A DNA stretch of 63,087 nt from Acidimicrobiia bacterium (GTDB lineage: Bacteria > Actinomycetota > Acidimicrobiia > Spongiisociales > Spongiisociaceae), in the NCBI GenBank assembly GCA_009841075.1, contig VXMP01000071.1, positions 1-63,087 of the forward strand. Direction: 5' to 3'. Positions 1 to 8,047 of this stretch are shown piece by piece (the stretch's first letter is position 1; the number at the start of each line of letters is the position of its first letter). The notes under the pieces are model-generated. The model searched no databases, was not told where the DNA came from, and saw only the letters and a program-made list of their open reading frames with translations. The translations under genes were made by a program, and so were the position numbers.

Positions 1-77
1 TCGCGGGGGGGGGGGCGGCGTTTTCCGGGGGGTGTGCGCTACGGCGTGGGTGGGGGGGGGGGTGGGGGTCCGCCAGC
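1..77. other. G-homopolymer-rich contig end, probable sequence artefact
   Basis: Several G runs of up to 12 bases are separated by short mixed stretches. They interrupt an otherwise clean GlcD-like reading frame and do not encode the expected continuation of that family. Runs like this at a contig edge are typical of low-quality read ends. Confidence 0.6.
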
Positions 78-706
78 AGTGTCACCAAGGCTTCGGTGAC
101 AATTCCCAACGTCCCTTCCGAGCCGACCAGCAAACCTCGCATGTCCAGTCCGATCGGGTCGGGAGCCGGGCCGCCCACCCGGAGTACCTCTCCGTCCGCC
201 GTGACAATTTCCATCTCCATCACGTGGTTGACGGTGGTGCCTTCCGCCAGGCAATGGGGTCCACCGGAGTTGTTGGCCAGGTTGCCTCCGATGGTGCATA
301 TCGATTGGGAGGAAGGGTCCGGGGCGTAGTGCAGGCCGTATCGGGCGGTGTGCAAGCTCAGGTCCAGATTGATCACACCGGGTTGGACCCATACACAACG
401 ATTTCCTACATCGACCTTCCCGATCCGGTTCATCCGGGTGGTGACCATCAAAACGTGCGGGCCGGTGGTAACGGCACCTCCGGTCAGTCCGGTTCCCGAC
501 CCGCGGGGCACTACCGGCACCCCGTACTGTCCGGCGGTTCGCATGACCTGGACCACCTCGTCCCGGTCACGCGGGAAGACCACCATTCTCGGGTCACCCC
601 GCATAATCCCGGCGTCTTTCCCGAAAACGTATCGGTCGAGCGGGTCGGTCGCTACCTGCTCATCTCCCAGCCGATTACGAAGGTCAAGTTCCAAAGAAGA
701 AGACAT
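1..706 (-). CDS. FAD-linked oxidase (glycolate oxidase subunit GlcD-like), 3' end missing
   Basis: Partial gene running off the left edge; about 207 credible residues from an ATG at 706. The frame shows the FAD-binding type 4 (PCMH) fold: PRGSGTGLTGGAV near residue 68 binds the FAD pyrophosphate, followed by GGNLANNSGGPHC and GLLVGSEGTLGIVTEA. This order is typical of GlcD and D-lactate or 2-hydroxyacid dehydrogenases, flavoenzymes that oxidise 2-hydroxyacids. The C-terminal substrate domain is outside the window, so the substrate cannot be named. Upstream of about base 78 the translation turns into proline and histidine runs caused by G-homopolymers, so the last ~25 codons are untrustworthy. 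It is divergent from the Nfu-N gene at 781. Confidence 0.88.
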   Translation of the reverse strand, partial: MSSSLELDLRNRLGDEQVATDPLDRYVFGKDAGIMRGDPRMVVFPRDRDEVVQVMRTAGQYGVPVVPRGSGTGLTGGAVTTGPHVLMVTTRMNRIGKVDVGNRCVWVQPGVINLDLSLHTARYGLHYAPDPSSQSICTIGGNLANNSGGPHCLAEGTTVNHVMEMEIVTADGEVLRVGGPAPDPIGLDMRGLLVGSEGTLGIVTEALVTLLADPHPPPHPRRSAHPPENAAPPPA

Positions 707-767
707 GGTCAAGTCGATGGTAGTAGGGAGAGCACCTAAGGGATGGGGTGCATTAACCTCACCTCAC

Positions 768-774
768 AAGGAGG
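768..774 (+). promoter_or_regulatory. Strong Shine-Dalgarno AAGGAGG fixing the ATG at 781
   Basis: AAGGAGG lies 6 bases before ATG 781. This selects that ATG over the TTG immediately before it at 778. Confidence 0.7.
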
Positions 775-780
775 TACTTG

Positions 781-1035
781 ATGCCGGTAGTTTCTCAGTT
801 CACGCCCAACCCCAATGCCTTGAAGTTCAATGTCGGCAGGGAGGTAGGGGGCCCTCGTAGCTACACCGCCGCCAACGCTTCCGATGACCCGGTAGCGGGC
901 GAACTCTTCGCTATCGAAGGAGTGGTGAGCGTCTTCATGACCTCCGACTTCGTGACCGTAACCAAGAGCCCTGACGCCGACTGGGCCGACCTGACCTCTT
1001 TAACCGAAGAGGTTCTTAACCGACATTTTTCCTGA
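781..1035 (+). CDS. Nfu/NifU N-terminal-domain protein
   Basis: An 84-residue protein that is essentially one Nfu N-terminal domain. It starts with the hallmark TPNPNALKF near residue 8 and has the GVVSVF and SDFVTVTK strands. In two-domain Nfu proteins this module sits before the CXXC Fe-S scaffold domain; here no CXXC domain follows, so it cannot hold a cluster by that motif alone. The role is inferred as an accessory factor in Fe-S handling, consistent with erpA, mrp and a cysteine desulfurase within 6 kb. The ATG is fixed by AAGGAGG six bases upstream. It is convergent with the next gene. Confidence 0.85.
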   Translation: MPVVSQFTPNPNALKFNVGREVGGPRSYTAANASDDPVAGELFAIEGVVSVFMTSDFVTVTKSPDADWADLTSLTEEVLNRHFS

Positions 1036-1068
1036 TTAGGCCGCCCTATAGGACCGGCTTGTACGGCT

Positions 1069-1854
1069 TTATCGGGACCTGGGCCAGCCGATACCGGCCG
1101 GATCCACCACCCAAACCAGCTCTCCTTCCGGCATCGGAACAAGATCAGTCGAAGCAGGCTCGGTGATTTCGGGTAACGAGACCGCCCTTACCACCTCACC
1201 TTCTTCCACCCGGAGTTCTACCTCCACCTGCTCGGCGGGCAGACGCAGGAATTCGTCACCGTCGGCCGCGACCATACGGCGCATCATTACCGTGGTCAGG
1301 TAGGTACTCGGACCGGTCTGAACCAGCGATCTGGTACGAACCCACTCCACATAGGAGACGGTTTCCGAGCCCGATTCCGGGGCTAATTGTTCGGGGATAA
1401 GCAACCCGGAGGCGGTTTGAACCCGCTCCGCCCAGACCTCGGAGGGGTCGATGGTGAAGTATTCCAGAACCAACCACTCGGCATTCCCCATTACCAGGCG
1501 TTCGATTTCTCCCTGATCCACGGCCATTAGATCGGCTTCCGCAAGCTCTATCGAAACCCGAGGCTCGGAAAGAGGGGCGGTGATGGGGGTGGGCTCGTTA
1601 ACCGCCGGAGCCGGGGCAACACCGGTGGTGGCTACCGGATCGGCCGCTACCGACACCGCAACCACCGGGGTCAGGTCGGGCGATGATGATCGGGTTATCT
1701 GGCGGAAGACTATTCCTCCGAGCAGCAGAACCACCAGCCCGGCGGCTACTCCATAGATGAGTTTCCGCCGGTCCGGCTCGGGTGGGATGGTGAGATGCTC
1801 CCAAGGCAGGTGCTCGCTCACCGGGTCTTCGGAGTTGGGTGGGACATCAGGCAC
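1069..1854 (-). CDS. Membrane-anchored protein of unknown function
   Basis: A 261-residue protein from a GTG start, preceded by GAAAGGG about 8 bases upstream. Residues ~1-33 form an acidic/proline N-terminus (cytoplasmic), ~34-52 a single transmembrane helix (VAAGLVVLLLGGIVF), then a Pro/Thr/Val-rich linker to ~105 and an extracytoplasmic domain of about 150 residues. That domain looks like a mixed alpha/beta fold with conserved-looking EVWAERVQTASG and VSYVEWVRTRSL stretches. The layout resembles actinobacterial conjugation or secretion accessory proteins of the TcpC/VirB8-like kind, but I cannot assign it to that family. The function is unknown. Confidence 0.7.
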   Translation of the reverse strand: MPDVPPNSEDPVSEHLPWEHLTIPPEPDRRKLIYGVAAGLVVLLLGGIVFRQITRSSSPDLTPVVAVSVAADPVATTGVAPAPAVNEPTPITAPLSEPRVSIELAEADLMAVDQGEIERLVMGNAEWLVLEYFTIDPSEVWAERVQTASGLLIPEQLAPESGSETVSYVEWVRTRSLVQTGPSTYLTTVMMRRMVAADGDEFLRLPAEQVEVELRVEEGEVVRAVSLPEITEPASTDLVPMPEGELVWVVDPAGIGWPRSR

Positions 1855-2046
1855 AGATGGGACCCTTTCGTTTGGTCCCCTCGCCTAACCGGACATCGCG
1901 CAGGCTTCAATGTACCCTATACCCGAGTACTTTTGAACCCCCTTAACAGTGAGGGGCCCGAATCTTTTCGGGATTGGTGGTTGGGTTGGGTTGTTCCGAC
2001 CCGACCATATTCCAACTTAGAAGGCAGGAATCCGCCCGATGTTGAC

Positions 2047-2052
2047 TAACGT
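2047..2052 (+). promoter_or_regulatory. -10 box TAACGT for a probable leaderless transcript of the 2061 gene
   Basis: TAACGT is separated by 8 bases from ATG 2061. No Shine-Dalgarno is present, so transcription would start at or next to the start codon. This argues for ATG 2061 over TTG 2052. Confidence 0.45.
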
Positions 2053-2060
2053 TGTCCTTT

Positions 2061-2720
2061 ATGGCCTCTAATCCCGATCCCAGGCCCGGCCGCTGGATAC
2101 TTCCCTTGGTGGTTCTAGGGATGATCCTGTTCACCTGGGTATGGATCAACCGACTCGAACCCCCCGAGGTGGAGGGAACTGTCGCCGGTTCGACCTCCAG
2201 CACCTCGACTTCCGTTGTAACCGAACCAGGAGACGAAGATCCCACCGTTTCCGAAGATGTCGAAACGCCCGAAGAAACCACGACCACCACTCTTCCTCCG
2301 GCCATCGAGGTGTATCTGACCAACCTGGCCGAGGATAAGGAGGCGCTGGCGGCGGTGGTAGACGAGCTGAACCAGGTCAACGACAGCTGGGAGAACCGGG
2401 CCGAGACCGGAGTTACCTATTCGGAAACCGAAGCCGCCTTTGTAGCCGTATCTGAGCAGGCGGTGGTGTTCAGCGAAACGGTCGAGCTTCACCGTCCTCC
2501 GGCGGATGTGGCCGGATTGACCGACGCCCATCAACGGGTTTACGAGTCGGCCCTGGCGGTTACCGAAGCGGCCTCCGACGCGCTGGCCGGTTTGAGGGCA
2601 CCGGACACCGGAGAACTACGCCGGGAGGCGGTGGTCGAGTTCCGGGCCGCGGCGGCCACCTTCGATCAGAATGTCGACCAGATCAACGAGATAATCCTGC
2701 AAGGATTCGGAGCCGGATAA
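2061..2720 (+). CDS. Single-pass membrane protein with Ser/Thr-rich stalk, unknown function
   Basis: A 219-residue protein. Residues ~11-30 form one hydrophobic helix (ILPLVVLGMILFTWVWI), followed by a low-complexity Ser/Thr/Glu stalk to ~80 (STSSTSTS, ETTTTTLPP). A C-terminal all-helical domain of ~135 residues is rich in Ala, Glu and Val. The arrangement is a signal anchor with an exported helical domain held off the membrane by a stalk. No catalytic motif is visible. It resembles no family I can name. It ends just before a bidirectional terminator shared with glnII. Confidence 0.72.
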   Translation: MASNPDPRPGRWILPLVVLGMILFTWVWINRLEPPEVEGTVAGSTSSTSTSVVTEPGDEDPTVSEDVETPEETTTTTLPPAIEVYLTNLAEDKEALAAVVDELNQVNDSWENRAETGVTYSETEAAFVAVSEQAVVFSETVELHRPPADVAGLTDAHQRVYESALAVTEAASDALAGLRAPDTGELRREAVVEFRAAAATFDQNVDQINEIILQGFGAG

Positions 2721-2725
2721 ATAAA

Positions 2726-2772
2726 AAACGACCTGGTACCGAGCCTCTTTTTGACGCGACACCAGGTCGTTT
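2726..2772. terminator. Bidirectional intrinsic terminator between convergent genes
   Basis: AAACGACCTGGT (2726-2737) and ACCAGGTCGTTT (2761-2772) form a perfect 12-bp stem with a 23-base loop. The A-run on the left arm and T-run on the right make it symmetrical. It can end transcripts from the plus-strand gene stopping at 2720 and from glnII stopping at 2791. Confidence 0.8.
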
Positions 2773-2790
2773 AGACGGTGGGTTAGAAAA

Positions 2791-3816
2791 TCAGGAGGCG
2801 GCCGAGCAAACCGTCTCCATGATCAGTCGGGTCACCACATAGGGATCGCAGTTGGCGTTGGGGCGCCGGTCTTCGATGTAACCCTTTTGGTTCTTGTGGG
2901 TGGCCCAGGGAATCCTGATTGATGCTCCCCGGTCGGAAACCGCATAGTTGAACTGGTCGTAGCGCTGGGTTTCGTGAGCACCGGTCAGCCGCAACTCGAT
3001 ATCCACGCCGTAGTTCTTGACGTGCTCGGCGGCATTGGCACCCAAAGCCTCGCAGGCCGCCAGTACCGCATCGTAGTTTTCCATCATCTGCCGGGTGGAA
3101 AAGTTGGTGTGGCAGCCCGCACCGTTCCAGTCGCCCAGGACGGGTTTGGGATGCAGGGTTACCTCCAGCCCGTAGTCTTCGGCGATCCGCTCGATCATCC
3201 AACGGGCGATTATCAGCTGGTCCGAAACCTCCACCGGAGGCAGTGGGCCGATCTGATATTCCCACTGACCGGGCATCACCTCGGCGTTGGTACCTTCGAT
3301 CGATAGACCGGCGTCTATGCAGGCCTGACTATGGGCATCAACCACCGGCCTCCCGAAGGCGCGGTTGGCCCCCACCGAACAGTAATAGGGGCCCTGCGGG
3401 GCGGGATATCCACCGAGCGGGAAACCTGGGGGCGGCCCGTAATATTGACTGGCGGTCGGGTCCATCATGGTGATGAAGGTGTACTCCTGCTCCAGGCCGA
3501 AAATCGGGTTGAAGTCGGCGTACTTTTTCTCGGCTTCCACACAGGCGGCCCGGGTATTGGTCGGATGAGGTTCGAAGTCGGGGGTCAGGCACTCGCACAG
3601 CACCAGCACGTCGTTTCCGCCCCTGATCGGATCCGGAACGGTCTTGACCGGTCGGAGCACCACATCGGAGTCACCGCCGGGTGCCTGGTTGGTGCTGGAT
3701 CCGTCAAATCCCCATATAACAGGCTCTTCGCCGTCCTTGAGAATGTTTGTCTTGGATCGGAGCAAGGGAGTCGGTTCGGTTCCGTCCGACCAAATGTACA
3801 TTGCTCGATATACCAT
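2791..3816 (-). CDS. glnII: Glutamine synthetase, eukaryotic-like type II
   Basis: A 341-residue ATP-dependent glutamate-ammonia ligase of the GSII class, much shorter than the ~470-residue GSI. Family signatures run in order: YIWSDGTEPTPLLRSKT at the N-terminus, WGFDGSSTNQAPG (beta-grasp), FGLEQEYTF (metal-binding glutamates), GPYYCSVGANRAFGR, GDWNGAGCHTNFST (ATP/glutamate loop) and the C-terminal EDRRPNANCDPYVVT. GSII enzymes work as cytosolic decamers and are not controlled by adenylylation at a GSI-type tyrosine. Actinobacteria such as Streptomyces and Frankia carry glnII, usually as a second, nitrogen-regulated enzyme. GAGAGGAC precedes the ATG. The ~185-base upstream region probably carries the promoter, but no known operator was recognised. 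Confidence 0.96.
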   Translation of the reverse strand: MVYRAMYIWSDGTEPTPLLRSKTNILKDGEEPVIWGFDGSSTNQAPGGDSDVVLRPVKTVPDPIRGGNDVLVLCECLTPDFEPHPTNTRAACVEAEKKYADFNPIFGLEQEYTFITMMDPTASQYYGPPPGFPLGGYPAPQGPYYCSVGANRAFGRPVVDAHSQACIDAGLSIEGTNAEVMPGQWEYQIGPLPPVEVSDQLIIARWMIERIAEDYGLEVTLHPKPVLGDWNGAGCHTNFSTRQMMENYDAVLAACEALGANAAEHVKNYGVDIELRLTGAHETQRYDQFNYAVSDRGASIRIPWATHKNQKGYIEDRRPNANCDPYVVTRLIMETVCSAAS

Positions 3817-4002
3817 TGAGCCGTCCTCTCATCAAGTGGGTTCCCTTCCGAGGGCGGTTGGCACACCGTTAGAGATTTACCGACCGGCGCGCGCCCATAC
3901 CCCCGGGTTATGGGTTATAGATTCGTGGAAGGGTAGTCATTGAAAATACTATATAGAAATCAGGGGCGTACAAGTTAGCCGGATTTATGCACGGACTCTG
4001 GT

Positions 4003-4668
4003 TTATAGTGGCTTCCTGGCCTCCAGGCACACGTCATGGGCCGCCTTGGTCTCGCCGTTTTCCGTCTCCACCTGCCGAAAGACCTTTTCGTTGCGCCGAA
4101 TTTCCAACCCGGAGAAGTCGGCGGCGAGCCGGTTTTCGTTGAACAGCACTTCCGGATAGGGAGGGCCACCTACCCCCATAGAGATATTGTCGGAGTGGTG
4201 GGCGATCAGCCAGATGGTTCCGCCCGGTGCCAAGGCTTCAACCGCCTTACGATGCACCAACTGTCGATCCTCAGGCGGCAGCTGCAGATAGGAAAGGATT
4301 ATCAGATCAAACGCCTCCGGTGGCGGGTTCCATTCCCGGACCAGGTCGACGGTATCGAAGTCCACCTTCACCTGGTGATCCTTGGCCAACTGCCGGGCCT
4401 GTTCGATTGCCACCGGCGATAGGTCGAGTCCGGTTACCTGGTGGTTTTTTCCGGCCAGCCAGACCGAGTTGCGTCCCTGCCCGCATCCCAGGTCAAGTAC
4501 CCGGCAGGGGGTTAGCCCGGCGGCGAAAGCGGCCAGAAACTGATTTGGTTCGGTCCCCCAAACCATCCCTCGGGTCAGATAGCGCTCGTTCCACGCCTCA
4601 ACGGTGCCGCTCTCGTGATAGGAATCGGAAGGTACATGCCCGGCACTTTCGGGAACCGAGTGGTCCAT
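4003..4668 (-). CDS. Class I SAM-dependent methyltransferase
   Basis: A 221-residue cytosolic protein with a Rossmann methyltransferase core. Motif I is VLDLGCGQGRNSVWLA near residue 58, the acidic loop GLDLSPVAI follows near 80, then DLIILSYLQLPPEDR and the APGGTIWLIAHH region. It resembles the TehB/thiopurine-like branch acting on small molecules. The substrate cannot be told from sequence. It starts 12 bases after the ridA stop and is probably the last gene of an erpA-ridA-methyltransferase operon. Confidence 0.88.
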   Translation of the reverse strand: MDHSVPESAGHVPSDSYHESGTVEAWNERYLTRGMVWGTEPNQFLAAFAAGLTPCRVLDLGCGQGRNSVWLAGKNHQVTGLDLSPVAIEQARQLAKDHQVKVDFDTVDLVREWNPPPEAFDLIILSYLQLPPEDRQLVHRKAVEALAPGGTIWLIAHHSDNISMGVGGPPYPEVLFNENRLAADFSGLEIRRNEKVFRQVETENGETKAAHDVCLEARKPL

Positions 4669-4680
4669 CTCGAATCTTTT

Positions 4681-5067
4681 CTAGCCCTGGTTAAGGGTGG
4701 CCACGACCTCGATTTCCACCAGAAAACCCCCGGGCAGGGCCGACACCTCAACGGCGGATCGGGCCGGCGGTTCTTCATCGAAGTATCCGGCGTAGACCTC
4801 ATTTATAGCCGCGTAATCTCCCATGTCGACCATAAAGATGGTGGTCTTGGCGATGTCGGAGTAGTCCAGACCGAGGTCGGAAAGCAGGGCACCGATGTTG
4901 TTCATGATCTGGCGGGTCTGGGCGGTAACGTCACCGTCTTCCCGGCCACCCTCCGGTTTAAGGGCTACCTGACCGGATAGGAACACCAAACCGCCCGCTC
5001 TTACCGCTACCGAATACGGGCCCAGGGCCAGCGGGGCACCAGGAGTGGAAAGAACCTCTTTACCCAT
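4681..5067 (-). CDS. ridA: RidA family enamine/imine deaminase
   Basis: A 128-residue protein of the YjgF/YER057c/UK114 family. RidA trimers hydrolyse reactive 2-aminoacrylate and related imines made by PLP enzymes. Seen here: GPYSVAVRAGGLVFLSGQ, the mid-region NIGALLSDLGL, and PARSAVEVSALPGG, whose Arg matches the substrate-carboxylate arginine. Length is normal. A GGAGG sits 9 bases before the ATG. It lies between erpA and the methyltransferase, and its protective role fits a locus containing PLP-dependent cysteine desulfurase. Confidence 0.93.
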   Translation of the reverse strand: MGKEVLSTPGAPLALGPYSVAVRAGGLVFLSGQVALKPEGGREDGDVTAQTRQIMNNIGALLSDLGLDYSDIAKTTIFMVDMGDYAAINEVYAGYFDEEPPARSAVEVSALPGGFLVEIEVVATLNQG

Positions 5068-5120
5068 TCGCTCAAACCTCCGATTTACAGGCCGGATGGT
5101 GGGACAGCTTTATCTCAAAC

Positions 5121-5483
5121 TCAGCTGAAACTGTTGCCGCAACCGCAGGATCGGGTCACGTTGGGGTTGTTGATGGCGAACCCACCCTCCATGAGACCGT
5201 CCTTATAGTCCAGTACCGAACCGCGGAGCAGCTCAACACTCTGCTTGTCCACCAGCACGTTCACCCCGTCGAACTCTTCGATAACGTCCGCATCGGACTG
5301 CTCTGAATCGAAGAACATCTCATAAGAGAAGCCCGAGCACCCTCCCGGCCGAACGGCCATACGCAACGCCAAGGAAGGGTCTTGCTCGGCGACCAGCAGC
5401 TCCCGAACCTTGGTTACCGCCCCATCGGTCAGCGTGACTGCCCTCATCGGCCGACGAGAGGTGATGTTGACGAGCTGTTCCAT
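5121..5483 (-). CDS. erpA: A-type Fe-S carrier (ErpA/IscA/HesB family)
   Basis: A 120-residue protein with the three conserved cysteines of A-type carriers: one in GGCSGFSYEM and two in the C-terminal CGCGNSF. These bind and deliver [4Fe-4S] or [2Fe-2S] clusters to apo-proteins. The ATG at 5483 gives a short N-terminal extension before AVTLTDGAVTKV; an ATG 12 codons further in is also possible. A TATAAT box lies about 58 bases upstream. It is divergent from mrp across a 221-base spacer, so the two Fe-S genes may share control. Confidence 0.93.
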   Translation of the reverse strand: MEQLVNITSRRPMRAVTLTDGAVTKVRELLVAEQDPSLALRMAVRPGGCSGFSYEMFFDSEQSDADVIEEFDGVNVLVDKQSVELLRGSVLDYKDGLMEGGFAINNPNVTRSCGCGNSFS

Positions 5484-5540
5484 ATCTGGCCATCCGATCC
5501 CCGGGCCGGGCGTCCCCGGTCCGATTGGTTCCGGTACAAC

Positions 5541-5546
5541 ATTATA
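5541..5546 (-). promoter_or_regulatory. -10 box TATAAT upstream of erpA
   Basis: A perfect TATAAT on the minus strand in the divergent erpA/mrp spacer. The -35 is weak. It would give a 5' untranslated region of roughly 50 bases. Confidence 0.45.
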
Positions 5547-5704
5547 CAGGTACCCTGCCTAACAGAACGATAGCGAAGCCACCACGGGATCGGGGTGTAG
5601 CGGTTTTCCGGCGAACGCCCGGGGCCGTCAGGACAAGGTGGGATCGTTTTAGGTGTGGACGGGGATAAGGTAAGCCCTACCGAACCCGTTTGCGAAAGAG
5701 GCAA

Positions 5705-6841
5705 ATGCCCGCAACAGTGACCGAAGACCTGGTATTCGAGGCCCTACGGGGGGTTTTCGACCCCGAACTGGGGGCGGACGTGGTGGATTTGGGCATGGTT
5801 CGAGAAGTCAAGATAGAAGCGGGCGTCGTGGTCATCGGCTTAGCCCTCACCATCGCCGAGTGTCCTATGCGGGGACAGATCGAGAACGACACCACCCGCA
5901 AGATCGAAGCCCTGCCCGGTGTGGAGAAAGTCGTGGTCGAAACCCGGGCTATGACCAGAAAGCAGCGGTCCGAGCTGATGGAAAAGGCCCGCCGCCGGGC
6001 CCGGGAGAACGCCTCGCCCACCCAGGTGGCCCCCACTACCCGGGTCATTGTGGTCGGCAGCGGAAAGGGAGGGGTAGGCAAAAGCTCGGTTTCGGTCAAC
6101 CTGGCGATCGCGCTGCGTGGTCTGGGGCATCAGGTGGGTTTGCTGGACGCCGACATCTGGGGGTTTTCCGTTCCCAGGATGCTGGGGGTTACGGAGGCCC
6201 GGATCGAAGCCGACCCCGACACCCGGCTGATGCAGCCGGTGGAGGCCTACGGCATCCGGGTTATCTCGACCGGACTGATAATCGAATCGGAGGAAACCGC
6301 CCTGATGTGGCGGGGATTGATGCTGTCCAAAGCTTTGGAACAGTTCTTGCAGCAGGTGGAATGGGGTGAGCTGGGCTACCTGGTGATCGACCTTCCGCCC
6401 GGCACCGGTGACATTCAGATGGCCTTGGCCCGCCTGCTTCCCCAATCGGAGATGGTAGTGGTGACCACCCCACCCAGGACCGCCCAGAAGGTTGCGATTC
6501 GGGTAGCCGACATGGCCCGCCGTTCTGCCATGCCGGTGGTGGGGGTTATCGAAAACATGTCGTACTTCGAGACCCCGGAGGGACAGAGGTTCGAGGTTTT
6601 CGGTAAGGGAGGGGGGCAAGACCTGGCCGACTCGCTCAACATTCCATTGATCGGGGCAATCCCCTTGGACCCGACTTTGGGTTCGGGTGCCGACCAGGGC
6701 CGCCCGGTGGTGGCGGTTCGGCCCGACCTTCCGGTGTCTCGCAGCTTTGAGGAAATAGCGCGGCGGCTGGTAGAGCTGGTCCCTCCCGCCGATGCCGAGA
6801 CCTGCACCGGACGGATCGCCAAGCTAATGGCGGCGTTATAA
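5705..6841 (+). CDS. apbC: Mrp/ApbC-type P-loop ATPase, Fe-S cluster carrier
   Basis: A 378-residue protein with an N-terminal MIP18/DUF59 domain (residues ~1-90, FDPELGADVVDLGMV) followed by a MinD/Mrp NTPase. The deviant Walker A is GSGKGGVGKSSVSVNLA near 115; LLDADIWGFSVPRML and DLPPGTGDIQMALA also mark Mrp. Such ATPases assemble or deliver Fe-S clusters. The CXXC usually found after VIENMSYF is absent (ETPEGQRFEVFG), as in mycobacterial Mrp. AAAGAGG lies three bases before ATG 5705; a TTG at 5690 is the alternative start. Confidence 0.94.
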   Translation: MPATVTEDLVFEALRGVFDPELGADVVDLGMVREVKIEAGVVVIGLALTIAECPMRGQIENDTTRKIEALPGVEKVVVETRAMTRKQRSELMEKARRRARENASPTQVAPTTRVIVVGSGKGGVGKSSVSVNLAIALRGLGHQVGLLDADIWGFSVPRMLGVTEARIEADPDTRLMQPVEAYGIRVISTGLIIESEETALMWRGLMLSKALEQFLQQVEWGELGYLVIDLPPGTGDIQMALARLLPQSEMVVVTTPPRTAQKVAIRVADMARRSAMPVVGVIENMSYFETPEGQRFEVFGKGGGQDLADSLNIPLIGAIPLDPTLGSGADQGRPVVAVRPDLPVSRSFEEIARRLVELVPPADAETCTGRIAKLMAAL

Positions 6842-6865
6842 CCACCTGGGAGGGGGAGTATTGTT

Positions 6866-6894
6866 CGACCCGGGAAAAAGTTTCCCCTCGGTCG
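6866..6894. promoter_or_regulatory. Inverted repeat between mrp and the cysteine desulfurase gene
   Basis: Nested arms CGACC/GGTCG and GGGAAA/TTTCCC enclose AAG, giving about 11 base pairs with small internal loops. It ends 16 bases before the desulfurase ATG. It may be an operator or an RNA hairpin; there is no T-run, so it is not a classical terminator. Confidence 0.4.
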
Positions 6895-6910
6895 TGCAAC
6901 AATCACAGTC

Positions 6911-8047
6911 ATGCTATATCTTGACCATGCCGCTTCCTCGCCGCTGCGTCCCGAAACCTGGGCGGCGATGGAACCCTTTCGGATTGATCTGCACGGCAAC
7001 CCCTCCGGTAGCCATAACGTCTCTCGGCATGCCAAGAACGCCTTGGAGGATGCCCGCGACCTGATTGCGTCCCTAATCAACGCCGACCCTAAGGAGGTGG
7101 TGTTCACCGCTGGCGGCTCCGAGGCCGCCAACCTGGCCATCAAAGGACGGGCTTGGTCGGGAGGGTCAACCAGGGGTGACATAATCACCTCCCCCACCGA
7201 ACACGAGGCGGTCCTGCAAAGCGCCGAGTTTTGTGCCTCCCTGGGAAGCCGGATCATTCTGGTGAAAGTCGACCCGGACGGCTTGGCCGACCCCGCCGAG
7301 ATAGCCTCCCACGTAACGTCGGAAACCGCCGTGGTATCCATCATGATGGCCAACAACGAAACCGGGGTGAAGGCACCTATCAAGGAAATAACGGCGGCGG
7401 TGAAATCGGTCCACCCCACTACTGTTGTCCACACCGACGCGGTACAGGGATATGTTTCGGAGGCGGTGGACGTGGAGTCCATGGGGGTGGACCTGCTGTC
7501 GCTGGCCGCTCATAAGTTCGGCGGTCCCAAAGGCGTGGGTCTGTTATATGTGAGGTCCGGTACCCCTCTGGCACCGTTGATCCATGGAGGAGGTCAGGAA
7601 CTGGGGAGAAGATCCGGCACCCATGACGTGATGTCAATTGTGGGCATGGCCGCGGCTATGCAGGCCCTGGAGTCAGAACGCACCCTTTTCCGGCAGCGTA
7701 TCTCGGCGGAACGGAACCGCTTCGAATCCGACCTGGCCGACCGTCTACCGGATCTGGTAATTACCGGGGCCGGTGCTGGTCGGATGGCCCATACCAGCCA
7801 CGTCCGTATCCCTGGTGTCCGCAACGAGATGCTGCTGGTCAGTCTCGACCGAGCCGACCTGTCCGCGTCGGCGGCTTCTGCCTGCCAGTCCGGGGCCGCC
7901 TCGGTTTCCCACGTTCTCGAAGCCATGGGCATGACCCCTTCGGCCGCTCGGGAGTGCCTCCGGTTTTCCTTCGGGTGGTCGAACCTTGCCGGGGATGGGG
8001 CGACCGCCGCCGGGATAGTGGCTCGGGAGGCGGAGGCACTGCGATGA
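6911..8047 (+). CDS. iscS: Cysteine desulfurase (IscS/NifS family)
   Basis: A 378-residue PLP enzyme that removes sulfur from cysteine as a protein persulfide. Visible: LDHAASSPLRP at the N-terminus, TEHEAVLQ (His stacking on PLP), NNETGVKAPI, HTDAVQGY, the PLP lysine in SLAAHKFGGPKG, and the catalytic cysteine in SASAASACQSGAAS near residue 323. The stop overlaps the mnmA start (ATGA), so the two are probably translationally coupled. That makes MnmA a likely direct sulfur acceptor. No clear Shine-Dalgarno precedes the ATG. Confidence 0.95.
   Translation: MLYLDHAASSPLRPETWAAMEPFRIDLHGNPSGSHNVSRHAKNALEDARDLIASLINADPKEVVFTAGGSEAANLAIKGRAWSGGSTRGDIITSPTEHEAVLQSAEFCASLGSRIILVKVDPDGLADPAEIASHVTSETAVVSIMMANNETGVKAPIKEITAAVKSVHPTTVVHTDAVQGYVSEAVDVESMGVDLLSLAAHKFGGPKGVGLLYVRSGTPLAPLIHGGGQELGRRSGTHDVMSIVGMAAAMQALESERTLFRQRISAERNRFESDLADRLPDLVITGAGAGRMAHTSHVRIPGVRNEMLLVSLDRADLSASAASACQSGAASVSHVLEAMGMTPSAARECLRFSFGWSNLAGDGATAAGIVAREAEALR

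Noticed and set aside
32-739. Long plus-strand reading frame at the left edge
   Set aside because: It is the shadow of the minus-strand GlcD-like gene, which shows clear FAD-binding motifs; the plus-strand translation has no family-like pattern.
1795-2049. 84-codon plus-strand frame
   Set aside because: It overlaps the start of the minus-strand membrane protein and the leaderless promoter of the 2061 gene, and has no protein-like features.
7954-8043. N-terminal extension of mnmA
   Set aside because: It overlaps the desulfurase gene. The ATP-binding motif of MnmA always lies a few residues after the start, which fits ATG 8044.
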